DNA from: Pogostemon cablin
Lineage: Eukaryota > Streptophyta > Magnoliopsida > Lamiales > Lamiaceae
Reading direction: 5' to 3'
DNA length: 64,000 bases
Assembly: GCA_023678885.1 (NCBI GenBank)
Contig: JAHCLQ010000835.1
Location: 186,001-250,000 of the forward strand
Under the pieces are notes generated by a model. It made no database searches. It was not told the DNA's origin and was given only the letters and a program-made list of their open reading frames with translations. Numbering within the stretch: position 1 is the first letter of the stretch; each line of letters begins with the position of its first letter. The position numbers were made by a program, and so were the translations under genes. Positions 42,299-54,069 of the stretch are shown here, piece after piece.

Positions 42299-42600
42299 CA
42301 TGTCATTCTTGTCCCTGGGCCCTCTGCTCCAGTAACAGTACTTTCTTCATCTGGCTTGCCAATTGAAGAATTCACTTTTGGTAACCTTCTGATTTTAATG
42401 CTACCTTTTCACTATTAAAAATTTTTTGTCACGTGGAGGATATGATATGCTACAGTTGAAATTCTCCCTAAGCACGCTGCCACAAGAAGAGAAAAGTTGA
42501 TGGTTTCTGCTAATAGTGCAACCACTCAGGTGTTCTTTGTTCCTCCTTACAAGCTTTGTTAGTGTCTAGAAGAGATGTCGCGTATCTTTGGAAATACAAG
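42299..42600 (+). pseudogene. Exon-like fragments, unidentified gene
   Basis: Open stretches VILVPGPSAPVTVLSSSGLP then IEEFTFGN (about 42,304-42,387) and VEILPKHAATRREKLMVSAN then TTQVFFVPPYK (about 42,455-42,560), the latter followed by a stop. A donor-like AAG/GTATGG ends the stretch at 42,600. They lie between the two copies of the foldback element. The gene is not recognised. Confidence 0.35.
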
Positions 42601-42923
42601 GTATGGATTGCAGTCTCTCACTTCAGTTTGGTTGGCTCCCTACTATTATAACTAAGTAGTCTAACATGTCATGTCATAGTTTTAATTTTTAATATTAATA
42701 AACAAGGACTCTCATAGAATTGGTGATCTGCAGTTCAGATTCAAATTAGAAATTTTGGAGTTTCTACTTTCTAGAAACGATTTTCAACTTCATGAGATTT
42801 ATTTTACTAATTTCTTTTGCCTGCAATCTAATCATATCTTTATACCTTATTACATTATAACTGATTTGTTCAAAAAATTTATCCATGTTCTTGTATTTTT
42901 CTTGTTAACAATATCCCGTAACC

Positions 42924-43750
42924 AAGGTTTAAAAATCCCGAAATATCCTCGATATTTCCACGATATATTCATTTATGGAGAGTATCAATATCGATATTAG
43001 GGAAAAAGATATTTCTTTTCTGATATTGAAGAAATATCGATATTGGTTTGTCACAGTTCAAAATTTTTCGGATGTTGAGATATATCGAGAAAATATCGAT
43101 GAAATATCGAGGATATATCGAAAATATCGAAAAATTATTCATAATTTAAAAGAATTTTATAATGATTTTTTATATTATTTTTATCAACTAAATACCTTTT
43201 TTTTATTAAAATTGTTATTTTTTTTAATTAAAAATATTATAACTAATAAATAAGGAGGTTTCACGCACACAATACACTTTGATTAAAAATACAATTATTT
43301 TGACACGGTTGGACATGATACAACAACATACTACTGCCACATTCAAAACTATATTCAAAATTTCTCTAATTCGATGAGCTGGTACCAATATTGTTTAGAT
43401 CAAGACGACATGACATGTTTTACATTTGAGCCTCATAAATAGTCATTTTGGTATTATTTATTATTTATTAAACAATTAGTAATAATTACTGTATGATTTG
43501 AAACTATTTAAATAAGTTGTTATTGATTTACTTATCATATATTATGAGTTTAATTGTGATTTTAAATTGTATTTATATATTAAAATTAGTAACAATATAT
43601 TTAAAGTTAAATAATAAATTTTCTATTTTTTTCAAGTTTTCGCATTTTTTTAAATTTTACCGATATTGATATTGATATTCGATATATCCATTGATATATC
43701 CATAAATTTAAGGTGCCAATATTTCTACCATTATCGATATTTTAAACCTT
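42924..43750. mobile_element. Foldback DNA element with AAGGTTTAAAA ends
   Basis: The left end AAGGTTTAAAAATCCCGAAA and the right end TCGATATTTTAAACCTT are inverted. Subterminal parts are crowded with ATATCGAT/ATATATCG words in both orientations. About 827 bp. The interior (43,145-43,640) is AT-rich and codes for nothing. No exact target duplication seen; hAT-like or another family is possible. Confidence 0.55.
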
Positions 43751-43896
43751 AATCAAATTACAAACATGATTGTTGTTATCTTAGAGGAACAATAACATTA
43801 GATGTTTCGATATTAATTACTCAAATAATAGCTAAAATACATGTAATTACATTACAATGAAATATTACTACAGTTGTACACATAATCAAAATAGGC

Positions 43897-44214
43897 TTAT
43901 ATTACCGGCACCCAAGATACTATTAACAGGCCTATAAGTATATTTCTCCACATTCTAAGGCTTTCATTTTCTTCTGCTTTCTTCTCCACCTCTTTTTCTC
44001 TTAGCTTCAACGTTTCGATCTCATCTTCCAAGTTCACGACGCTTGCAAGTAGATGCTCGTTTTCATTCTCTAGCTTCTTCATCTTCATCTCCGCAATTCT
44101 AAGCTCGACATTCTTTGTCCTCGAATTATCGACTAAATTCGGGATAGTTTTTGTAATTCTTTGACATGTTGATTTATCCATCAATTGAAAAGCTTTGCAG
44201 TCATTATCTGCCAT
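43897..44214 (-). CDS. Small coiled-coil protein with C-terminal membrane anchor, hypothetical
   Basis: 105 codons from ATG 44,212-44,214 (context CAATGGC, favourable for plants) to a stop at 43,897-43,899. Residues 40-90 are charged heptad-like sequence (KMKKLENENEHLLASVVNLE, KLREKEVEKKAEENESL), a probable coiled coil. The last 17 residues (WRNILIGLLIVSWVPVI) form one hydrophobic helix, so a tail-anchored protein is plausible. Plant proteins with a GRF-type zinc finger often end in a coiled coil plus a membrane segment. The zinc finger is absent here, so this may be a truncated relative. It is intronless and uninterrupted, unlike its surroundings. Expression is unknown. Confidence 0.5.
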   Translation of the reverse strand: MADNDCKAFQLMDKSTCQRITKTIPNLVDNSRTKNVELRIAEMKMKKLENENEHLLASVVNLEDEIETLKLREKEVEKKAEENESLRMWRNILIGLLIVSWVPVI

Positions 44215-44942
44215 TGAATATAGTCAGATTTTAAAATACTTATGAGGTGTTTGGTTCAAATTCGATTAATATTATTTAATATATTTTAAAAAAATTATAA
44301 AAGAATAGTTTATTTATCTTATAAGTCCGTCGATAAAAAAGTTAAGACCCAACACCTTATTAATCACATGCTCAAACTTTATTAATCCATCAAACACTCC
44401 CTTACTCTCATCTGACCATGAAGTACAAAAGTAGTAAGTCTTCTACACCATCAAATATTGGATTGAATTTTTTTTAGAGGAATAAGTTGAAGACATCTTG
44501 CTGAGAATTTATTTTAACCTAGATTTGTAGAAATTGGGGTATATGATGATTTGGGAGATGCTGTGACAGCTTTGATAGTGAGAAGAGTAATAATTTCTTT
44601 ATTCCAAAAAATGAAGAGAAAATAAAAATAAAAATAAAACAAAAATCTTTCCAGTTTGTCATTTAATATGTTTCTATTCATTTGTATGTATTGGAATGAA
44701 AGGGTAGGTTTTTGAAATAATTTTAAATGAGACTAATATTCTAAAATGAAAAAGTGTCATTTTTTCAACATGTATATGTCGTGATTCTTTTTGTTGTAAA
44801 GTTTAACATGGCAAACTGAAAGTATGAAATTTTAACTCTTAATAAAGGAAGTAATAAAATTCATTGTAACGTTGTTGTTCTTCCAAAGTAAATTAATAAC
44901 TTTAATTTTAATCAATATTCATTGAAAATATATATAAATAAA
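44215..44942. other. Upstream of the small ORF; no other gene
   Basis: AT-rich. It may hold the promoter of the 43,897-44,214 ORF, but I see no convincing TATA box at the right spacing. Confidence 0.4.
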
Positions 44943-45110
44943 GAGTGAGGCTCTTGTGCCCCCGGGGACACCGTGCCCCTTTTCAATTTAAACTACCTAG
45001 CAATACATAGATTTAAATATAATAGGGAGAGGAATGGTTGTGTTCACATGGGGACACGGACCGTGTCTCCGTGTCCACGGGGGGCGCAGTAGCCAGAAGC
45101 TTTTGCCATA
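44943..45110 (+). repeat. Dispersed repeat with GTGCCCCCGGGGACAC core, copy 1
   Basis: GAGGCTCTTGTGCCCCCGG to GAAGCTTTTGCC, containing CAATACATAGATTTAAATAT and GGTTGTGTTCACATGGGGAC. The same order occurs at 46,732-46,912. Confidence 0.65.
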
Positions 45111-46731
45111 AATAAAGGGGAGAGAAAGACTTACAGTTGGTGGTGTGAGATGAGAGAAAGCATTTGAAAGCAGTGGTGAGAGCAGAGCAGCAGTCCATAT
45201 GTTGGTCGGAATTTGAACACGACATTGTATTTGGTTGTCTACCGCTAATAATCTCAATGCTCAACCACAGTATTAACACCATTAATGATGCATTAATACT
45301 ACTTCTTCCCATCGATACCTCTATTTTTTTCTCTATCTATATATTAATGAAAATTCACTTATTTGTAGTGTATGTATTCAAGGTCATTCTTGTTAATATC
45401 TACATGTGTGATTTTTTTAAGGTCAATCGAATTTTTTAAAAAGTAACTGTATTAAAATAAATTGATTCCACAAACTTCTGCCTCACTGTATTCATCAAGA
45501 TAAGAGAGGACAGAATGTATACTTTTATCATTTTATGTGAAACGAGTGCAAATCATTTGCCACATGAATAATGACAAAATTTTAATCATTTTCTACATAA
45601 ATAAATTAATAATGACAATTTATTTGGGTGCTTTATTTACACATTTATGTTTATAGCTTGATTTTTATTATTAGGGCTTTGTATTAAATTATTTAGTGTT
45701 ATTATAATCTAATGTCTATGTTCTTTTTTAATCTTTTAATTACACATTTTGTCTTAAAGTTTAAACCTTAATTTTAGAATCTAATATTAATATTTAGAGA
45801 GTTTAAAAACATTAAAATTTAAGGAATAATTGTCTTTTTATATTAATTAGTATACATTTTATAAATCCTAACATATGCTCATAAATTTCATACACACCAG
45901 CTCATATATTATATAATAAATAGATTCGAAGAATGTAGTTAATAAGTACTAATAATAAGGTTTCGATTAAATTAATGATTTTTGATTTAATATGCATGTA
46001 GGTTTATTCTAAGTCGTCGTGCTTCCATTATTCTTTATGAGTGCACAACTTGTTTTAATTAAATGAGTATGTAATTAATAATTTTGCATTAAAATAAAGT
46101 TATAATTTCCTGTGAAATTAATATACCGCGTACAACTTATACATTAATTTAAAATTAATTTAATAATCAAACTAACTAACAGTGGTTGAACGTTCTGTTC
46201 GATTGGTTTTTTTTTTCAAGTTAGTTACTTTTGTTTACTGGTGGACTTGTTCAAACAAATCAAACATTACAGATCGTCATAATCTTTTGAATTCGCATCC
46301 GAACACGTACATTCAATAATCAATAAAAAAATAATATCGTGTTAAATTTATGGATAAATTTTGGCTTAGTATTTCATAAATAGTACGTTACATTAGTATA
46401 CTTTTTAATGGTTTGCTGTTTTCACTTTTGTAATCTAAATTTAGAATGATGTAATTGTGAGGGTTGTGTAATCCTTGTTCCAATGAATAGATGACATCAA
46501 CGGAATGTTTGCTTGGGTGATTATGTCTTAATGCACTATTGAATCTATTTACTAATTAGTTTGGTTGCAAAAACTTGGGCTCGATTATGATTTTCAGCCC
46601 GGTAGTTAAATCCTTCAGTTGGATGGATTGAAACCCAACATCTTGGTGGGTTTACATACACGGCCATGCTGGAGGAGTGTTATTGAAAGTTTCTGAACAA
46701 TTTTGCCCCCGCTATATACGCATTAAAATTT
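45111..46731. other. AT-rich, no gene seen
   Basis: 1.6 kb without a credible gene. Short open frames are low-complexity. Confidence 0.45.
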
Positions 46732-46912
46732 GAGTGAGTCTCTTATGCGCCCGGGCACACGGATTTAGATCCGTGTCCCTTTGTAATTTTCGTGCCTCTT
46801 TACAATTTAAACTCCTTATCAATACATAGGTTTAAATAGAATAAGGAGGGGAAAGGTTGTGTTCATATGGGGACACCGACTATGTCCCCGGGAGTGCAGG
46901 AGCTTTTGCCTA
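46732..46912 (+). repeat. Dispersed repeat, copy 2
   Basis: Second copy of 44,943-45,110 with an added TTTAGATCCGTGTCCC segment. The ends are partly inverted, so it may be a small MITE family. Confidence 0.6.
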
Positions 46913-47094
46913 AAAATTTAGTTTGATTTCACTATTCATTTTCTCCCTTTTATGGTTGATTGACTTTTCTTAGTTCTTTTATATATATACTAGTAATTTT
47001 TAACGTGCGTTGCACGTCACATGCATATCTGTCTTACCCTTAAGGCTGCTTTCAATTATATGGAGTGAGCATGTCACATTCATTCAATCCACAC

Positions 47095-47195
<101 letters not shown>

Positions 47196-47474
47196 AAACT
47201 CTATTTCGAATAGAGTAATTAATTTATCCCAAAATAATAACGCAGACTAACCACAAATTAGATCCATTGACCAAACACCAAATTTAAGAAGAAACATTGA
47301 CCAAGCACCAAATTTAAGGAGAAACTCACCCTAATTAAAGGAAGAGCAGAGTAGAAGAACAGAGGAATCTAAGGACGAAAAATGCATATTCAAAAATAGA
47401 TTAATTAAAAATTAGAACACAAATCAATGCAGTACAATGGAATGATATCATGATCTTTACAATATGAGACGAAG

Positions 47475-47625
47475 AAATCAATCCTTCAAAAATGATGTTT
47501 AGATGTGTTTATGTAAGCCATAACATCATGGCATATACCCACATGTGATCCTTTCTCAATGATTGATTCCAGTATGGATATTGCACCATAATATGCTCTT
47601 ATGCCTTCTAATAGCTCTCTGATTC
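47475..47625 (-). pseudogene. Exon-like fragment, unidentified
   Basis: The minus strand is open through IRELLEGIRAYYGAISILES, IIEKGSHVGICHDVMAY and a stop near 47,478. Protein-like composition but no family recognised. It is cut 100 bp away by copia-A. Confidence 0.25.
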
Positions 47626-47722
47626 TTCAAAGTTCCTTGTGAAGTGATATGTTGTTCGTACTATTGGTGCATCACAGCAAGCTGTGGCAAGATCCATGAT
47701 AGGTGTTAGACTTTGTTTTACT

Positions 47723-49120
47723 TGTTGGATTGTATACTAAAAGTCTAGTTTTTTGTATGAACAATGTTATAACAATTTATTTGAAATGAGAATCATATGA
47801 TCAAATGATTGCGTCTTATAATTTACTTATATGTACGATGCAATAGTCCACTTACTTTATAATGTAGATAATATGTTGTACGACAACACGCGAAAGATCA
47901 TATTATCAGTTCCCTTATAAAGTATAAACAGATGCTCACAACCGAGATAGACGGGGACTCTCTATCGGGATGGTTGTAGTGTGATTTGGTATTATTTTAT
48001 CTTAACTATAGAATCACATTAGTATGCTTTGTGTGTATTGAGCAGGACCACTTGAGATCGTTCGACTTATACTGACTTATAGAAGAACTTGATCTTTGTT
48101 ATTATGGATGTTCGTGCTCTTAATCCCTATACAATAACCTCGACACGTAAGGTAGTATGTATTTCTTTGATTCATAAATGGGTGAGATTTCCAAGTTATC
48201 AAATCAACAAACTCGGTGAGTTGAGAAATAGTGTTGTCTCTATGGTGTGCTTTGAATGTAGAAGGAATCCGTGTCCGAAATAGGTTGATGATGTCCCCTT
48301 GAGGAGCTCATAAGGATTATCATGTAAACCCTGCAGGTGAATTTATTCCGGCATGATAATGAGGTTGAGTGGTACTACTCTCGGATGAAATATTAATTAA
48401 TGGAGTTGTCAGTAACTCAATTAATTAATGGGCATTGTATATCTTAAACATGGGGAGACTAACGGGCTCATAATAAGAAGGATCCCATAACATAATTATG
48501 GAATTAGAACGTTAGTACAGTAACAATATTTTAGTGTTATATATTATTATTATTGGATTAAGTATAAGCTTTGGGCTAAGCTTGGATACTTAAGCCCAAT
48601 GGAGACACAACTCTAATTTCTCCTCCTGGTTCCTGCTGTAGCCCATATATAAGTCATCTTAGCTGTCCGAAAACCCTAATCTAACTGATTAATCATGCCT
48701 AACATGTGAGAAGGGTTAGGGAACAGCAGATTGAGAAGATCTCGAAGATCATCGCCCACACGACGTCGAGATTGGACTTGGGAATATAACAGAAGATAGG
48801 AAGGTTGTTTGCTGCTGCTGTACGTCAACTTGCATGATTTTTCTAAAATCGTACATAACTCAGAACTGTTTGTGTCATGTGCTGACGGAAAGCCACTGAA
48901 GAGAGGATCGTTTTGGCGTATAGATCACTCAAATTGAAGATCAGGAGAGAGAGTTATGCCCAAAACGGTTTAAGACAGCGCAGGCTGTCAGTGAGAATTC
49001 ATCTTCTCCAACATACCCTGGTGAAAGGTAATACGTTTCTATGTTTTCTGGCTTCCGCTGATTGTTAGAAATGTATAGAACCCTAACGGTTCACGTTAAC
49101 CAAACGATCGAAAGCCAACA
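47723..49120 (+). repeat. copia-A 5' LTR, most complete copy (1398 bp)
   Basis: TGTTGGATTGTATACTAAAA ... GAAAGCCAACA. TATA box TATATAA at 48,646-48,652. It includes a 64-codon open frame (48,089-48,283) also open in three other copies. Confidence 0.95.
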
Positions 49121-49122
49121 AT

Positions 49123-49134
49123 TGGTATCAGAGC
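49123..49134 (+). promoter_or_regulatory. Primer-binding site, tRNA-iMet
   Basis: TGGTATCAGAGC, two bases after the LTR. Confidence 0.95.
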
Positions 49135-49299
49135 TTCAGTTTCGTGGTGAAGCGTGAAACGTTAGGCTAGGGTTTATGTCAAAAGGTGAACGGGTTTAAG
49201 TATTCATGTTATGCTAGTATACCCTATTCGGATACCATATACCTGTGTCAAACGTGGACTAGAGTTTAGAAATTATTGTTTCTTGTTGAATACTCTATA

Positions 49300-50354
49300 C
49301 GTTTGGCGGCAGTCTTCCAAAATTTGATAATACGGAAGTTTTGAAATTTTGATAATCTGGAAATTTTTGAAAATTTGATAATCTGGAAATTTTGAAAATT
49401 TGATAATCTTAAAATTTCAAAATTTTGATAAACTGGATATTTTCAAAATTTTGATAATCTGAAAATTTGAAATTTTGATAATCCTGAAATTTTTGAAAAT
49501 TTGATAATCTGTAAATTTTGAAAATTTGATAAACTGGAAAATTTCGAAAATTTGATAATCTGGTTATTTTTTAAAATTTGATAATCTGGAAGTTTCAAAA
49601 ATTTATAATCTGAAAAATTTTAAAAATTTGATAATTTGGAAATTTCAAAAATTTGATAATCTGAAAATTTTCCAAAATTTGATAATTTGGAAATTTTGAA
49701 AATTTGATAATCTGGATATTTTCGAAAATTTGATAATCTAGAAGTTTCGAAAATTGATAATTTGGAAATTTTTGAAAATTTGATAATATGGAAACACAAA
49801 GTCTCTTGTGAGACGCTAGTTATGTGAAACCATTGGTGAGACGTGTTAATGTATGCCTATTATATAAATAAAGTATGTTTAATGGTTGTTAAAGTATGTT
49901 TTGTAAAAATGATAAATGATGAATTAAAGTATGATTTTAGGATGCTATAATATGATTCATTATTGACATACTTAACTACAAATAAGCATACTTTGCCTAT
50001 ATGATAAGCATACTTTAATAATGGATCAACCCTTCTCACAACCGTTTCATAAAAAACCCGTCTCACAAGAGAGTCTCTCATCTGGAAATTTTAAAATTTT
50101 GATAATCTAGAGTTTTCGAAAATTTGATAATCTGGAAATTTTTGAAAATTTGATAATCTGGTCGATATTGATGATTTTGATAATCTGGACGATATCGATA
50201 GTTTCGAAAATTTGATAATTGGAAGTTTTTTGAAAATTTGATAATCTGGTCGATATCGATGATTTCGATAATCTCGACGATATCGATGGTCGATATCGAT
50301 ATTTTTGAAAATTTGAAAATCTGGAGATTTTCAAATTTTTGATAATCTGGAGGT
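49300..50354. repeat. AT-rich tandem array in copia-A leader (unit about 24-25 bp)
   Basis: Irregular repeats of GATAATCTGGAAATTTT followed by GAAAATTT from 49,320 to 49,795 and 50,088 to 50,350, with a MITE between. The last part mixes in CGATATCGATGATTTCGATA-type units. It replaces the GC-rich block found at the same place in the 15,114-25,372 copy. Confidence 0.85.
49798..50086 (+). mobile_element. MITE inside the tandem array
   Basis: Terminal inverted repeats AGTCTCTTGTGAGACG and CGTCTCACAAGAGAGTCT. Interior rich in AAAGTATG / CATACTTT. Related to 10,953-11,216. Confidence 0.75.
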
Positions 50355-51796
50355 CATTGCCCGTATTCGTGCTTGGTGGCGAACAATCGAATTCGCTGAT
50401 ATATAACTGTTATTAATAATTTAATTATTTAATTATTGTTATATATGTTATGCATGATTCTCTTTGATTTACTGCCTAATGTGCCGTAATAGGAGCATGC
50501 TAGGTTGCGTATTTTATTATGAATATTATATGCATGTAAAAACCTTCGATGTTAAATTACTAAGTGGGAGAGGGGATTAGTAATTAATTCCCGTGGCCCC
50601 CATTATTGGTTTGTAAGTGATGTGAGTAAACTTGCATGTTGGCAATAGGCCTTCCTCCCTAACGGATGAGTTTATTCAAGGATCACTGGTACATACTTCA
50701 TTAAATAATTGTTGTTTGTAATGTGATGCACATGAACTTGCGTGTTGGCATATACCTTCCTCCCTAATGGATGAGTTTATATGCGGTTCACTGGTACAAA
50801 CTTAAAATTGATGATCGTAGGAAGTTATCCGAGCGCGTGTGTACTTCTCCAAATGTAAGGCTCATAAGTTTGTGCAATGGACTTGTGATCAAATAATGGT
50901 GTACACTTAGGTGTAAATAATAATATCCTCCCCAATGGAGTCACTGCTATTATTTGCATGGCTAAAGAGGAACCGACTATTAATTATTTTGTCATGAGGT
51001 TAGGTTGACAAATAAAATTAACTGATAAAACCTTCTCTTGTAAATGTTCAGGTTTGTAAACGTCCACACTAACGTGGCTTGCAGACTCACAATGCTTGAG
51101 ATGTCGGTGAATTTTATTTTTGTATTATTTTGAGGGAATCAATATAAATGGATAAATTCGAAGATTTTATCGGTGTATTTATTTATGATTCTCTGTTTTT
51201 TCAAAATGGTTTTATCTTACTTATTGTTAACTAAAAGAAATTATATTTACTGGTCCAAAATTAGATAATTAGAAAAGAATCTTGGTTTCAAATTTTACTG
51301 CTTAGGAAAACATATGTTTTCTCACTAAAGATGTTCTGTGATGCCTATTAATCAAAGTCCCTTGTGGAAAGGTGAGAGGTTCATAGAAATATGATGGTCT
51401 CATGCGACTCTTCAGATACTTGAGTAGTTAGAAAGGCAAGAGGTCAAGGATAAGTTGATGAATGAATTGGGAATACTTCAAGTAGAAATTGAAGGGGAAA
51501 CCTAGATCAATATATTCTCCATAATTTGCCTGGATGTTTTGAGCAAGTTCTACCTGAAATACGAGAGGTTGTATATGGTGGGGAACTTCTGACAAAACAT
51601 GTGGCGAAGGAAAGCCATTTTCATCAAGGTATGAACAAGGCTAGTATCTCATTCACTAGTCGTTGAAGCATGATTAGTGACACGTCGTGTGTAGATACCA
51701 GAATCACTAAAAGCCTGCAACTAAGTGATGATGAGATTGTTATGTACATGGGTAATACTACGAGAGTAGTGGCTATTGCAGTGGGAGTTGTTTATT
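50355..51796 (+). pseudogene. copia-A conserved leader and gag-protease remnant
   Basis: From about 51,400 the gag wording of the first copy recurs (HNLPGCFEQVLPEIREVVY-like, GGELLTKHVAKE). Further on, DDEIVMYMGNTTRVV and AIAVGVVYL (51,730-51,797) resemble the segment after the copia protease (the MGN-x-x-R-V-x-V-x-A-V-G motif). Stops and frameshifts are present. Confidence 0.65.
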
Positions 51797-53569
51797 TGTA
51801 ACGCCCTAAATTCTTTAAGTAGGATATTCTCATTATTATTATTATTAAAATAAATAGATAGATAAATAAATAGTAAAATAAATAAAAAGAGTTGCCCTAG
51901 AACATGGGCGTCACTGAAAGTAGAACATAAGCGGAAGTCATAGCATGATGTTCCAGGACAAGAGCTACAACGTCAAGTAGTTTATTTTACAAAACATGCA
52001 AATATCGCCAAGAAATAAAATTCCACTTAAGTCACGCTTCTTCACCCTCTGTAGAATCTGAAATTCAAAATAATAGGGTGAGCGTCTAAAATACACTCAG
52101 TAGGGGAACATCAATGATTGCACTTGCTAATATATATAAGATAAATGTATAAGATAAAATGGTGTGGCAGTTGATAAATATGTGTCAACGACGGCTCAAA
52201 GTCCGCCAATATGTCAATTAGCACCGGCTCCGGTGGCGTCCGGCAATATGTCAATTAGTATCGAGCTGCAAATGTGGAATTATTTTCCAATTGTATATAC
52301 ATGTCTATTACGTACACACATTAACAATAACAATCATAACATGGAATGCAATAATACTCGGTGAAGAGTAGAAGTTACCCCTACCTTAAGGTGATCAGAA
52401 AATTAGGATAGATTATTGATATCTTGGACTCCTGAAAGAATTTGCTAAACTAAGTTTAAAATGTCTAATAAAATTAACTACATGGATTTTCTTAAAGGTA
52501 AAATTTTAATTTTAATCTAATGTTGTAGGCAATAAAATACGTTTACTAATAACTATAATTAACATGGATAAGAACGAAAATATAATCTAACTTTAATAAA
52601 GTATAAGTTAGCATTTAACGTGAATAATATTTTAATTCTTATTTATTTATTAAATTCTTTTTCTTTTTTTCTAAACTTTAAAATTGTTTAAACTAGGTTT
52701 ATACAACTTCAATTAAGAATTCGAAAGCACCATTGCGATCCTCATAAGATGAGGGTTAAAATCATGCATTAAAATATTATAGAAAAATGGGACCAAAATT
52801 TAACATTACGGGTACATGCATGCTTCATTTTTTCGTCCAAAATTAAAATAAATTATATGGTTGTATTCCTTGTGAAGAATGCTTTAAAGTGGTATATAAT
52901 ATAGGACATCATGCATGGACACTTTAACAGAAAATATTTAACAATTGAGCCGTCAAAACGATTTTAGTATTTGAAATCTACGTTAAGAGACAAATATTTT
53001 GATATATAACACTATATTGTTTTATTCTTGTTGGCAAAATTTCGACACCTACGGGTTAAATATTTATAATCTACGTGATGAGAGGATCATTTTAACCTAT
53101 AGGGTGATAAGAATTGTTGACTAACAAGTGAACTTACCTTTCAACCCCAAGCACTTCCTAATCTCTTTCTGTTGGCAGCGTGGGTGAGTAGATATGTATA
53201 TTGTGAAGATGATGTGCCCTTATTGTGAATAGAAGTGCCTATTTATATAGGGGGTGTGACCCTAGTAATCATTACCCATACTACTAGGTAGACTGTAGCA
53301 GGGTGGTACGTGTTGTGCATGCAAACTTCCTAATACTGTAGCAGGAGGTATGTGTTTGTGCATGCAGATATAAGCATATGTGGCTTCATCCTAGTTGGCC
53401 AAGAATTTGATGTGTTGGCAGTCAAATGTGATAGCAACGTTTGTGCTATCCAATCCATACGTTTACCTATGCATTATAAATATATATCTTATCCTTAATT
53501 TATATTATTATATATGAATATTATTATTATTATTATTATAATTATTATTATTATTGTTGGGGTGTTATA
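51797..53569 (-). repeat. Chromovirus-type gypsy 3' LTR
   Basis: On the plus strand it starts TGTAACGCCCTAAATTC and ends TTGGGGTGTTATA, i.e. a TATAACACCCC ... GTTACA LTR on the minus strand. A minus-strand TATA region (CTATATAAATA) lies near 53,243. It contains short repeats GTCCGCCAATATGTCAATTA / GTCCGGCAATATGTCAATTA (52,201 and 52,239). It begins immediately at the copia-A truncation. Confidence 0.8.
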
Positions 53570-53607
53570 TCCTCCCATACTAAAAATAAAATTTCGTCCT
53601 CGAAATT

Positions 53608-54069
53608 CTACTTACCAAATGTAGGGAGATTTGGGTATTTCACTCGTATATCCTCTTCTCGTTCCCATGTTGCTTCCTCTTTGCTGTGTCCACTCCATTG
53701 GACTTTGATTAAAGAGATGTCACGGTTTCTCAACTTGTGAATTTTCCTATCAAGGATAGCTATAGGAAATTCTTCATAAGCAAGATCGTCACTAACTGGT
53801 ATTAATTCGTGGTTGACTATGTGGCTTGAGTCGAACACGTACTTTCGTAGCATTGATATATGAAACACGTCGTGTACTCCTACCAGTTCGGGAGGTAATG
53901 CCAATCGATAAGCTAAATTGCCAACTTTTTCCAAAATCTCGTATGGTCCAATGAATCTTGGTTTGAGCTTTCCTCTCTTTCCGAAACGAGAAATTCCCTT
54001 CATTGGTGAAACTTTGAGAAAAACTTTATCTCCTTCTTGAAATTGCAAGTCTTTACGCTGTTTATCTGC
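53608..54069 (-). pseudogene. Chromovirus integrase C-terminus with chromodomain (gypsy pol 3' end)
   Basis: Open for about 150 codons: DLQFQEGDKVFLKVSPMKGI, GKLKPRFIGPYEILEKVGN, LPPELVGVHDVFHISMLRKY, and a chromodomain-like tail with LDRKIHKLRNRDISLIKVQW, EATWEREEDIRVKYPNL. These are the GPY/F and chromodomain parts of Del/Tekay-type integrases. A purine tract (AGTATGGGAGGAT, minus strand) separates it from the LTR. No stop is present, so this copy is fairly young. Upstream (rightward) it ends abruptly after an Ala-Asp-Lys at 54,069, where the minisatellite starts. The rest of pol is missing. Confidence 0.85.

Larger units (their letters stand above)
47723..51796 (+). mobile_element. Second copia-A element, 5' part only
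   Basis: 5' LTR, primer site, leader, gag remnant, then abruptly truncated at 51,797 by the minus-strand gypsy LTR. The continuation on the far side of the gypsy remnant is not found. Confidence 0.85.

Noticed and set aside
49300..50354. CRISPR-like array
   Set aside because: Repeats are irregular, AT-rich and without unique spacers of constant length. The surroundings are a plant retrotransposon.
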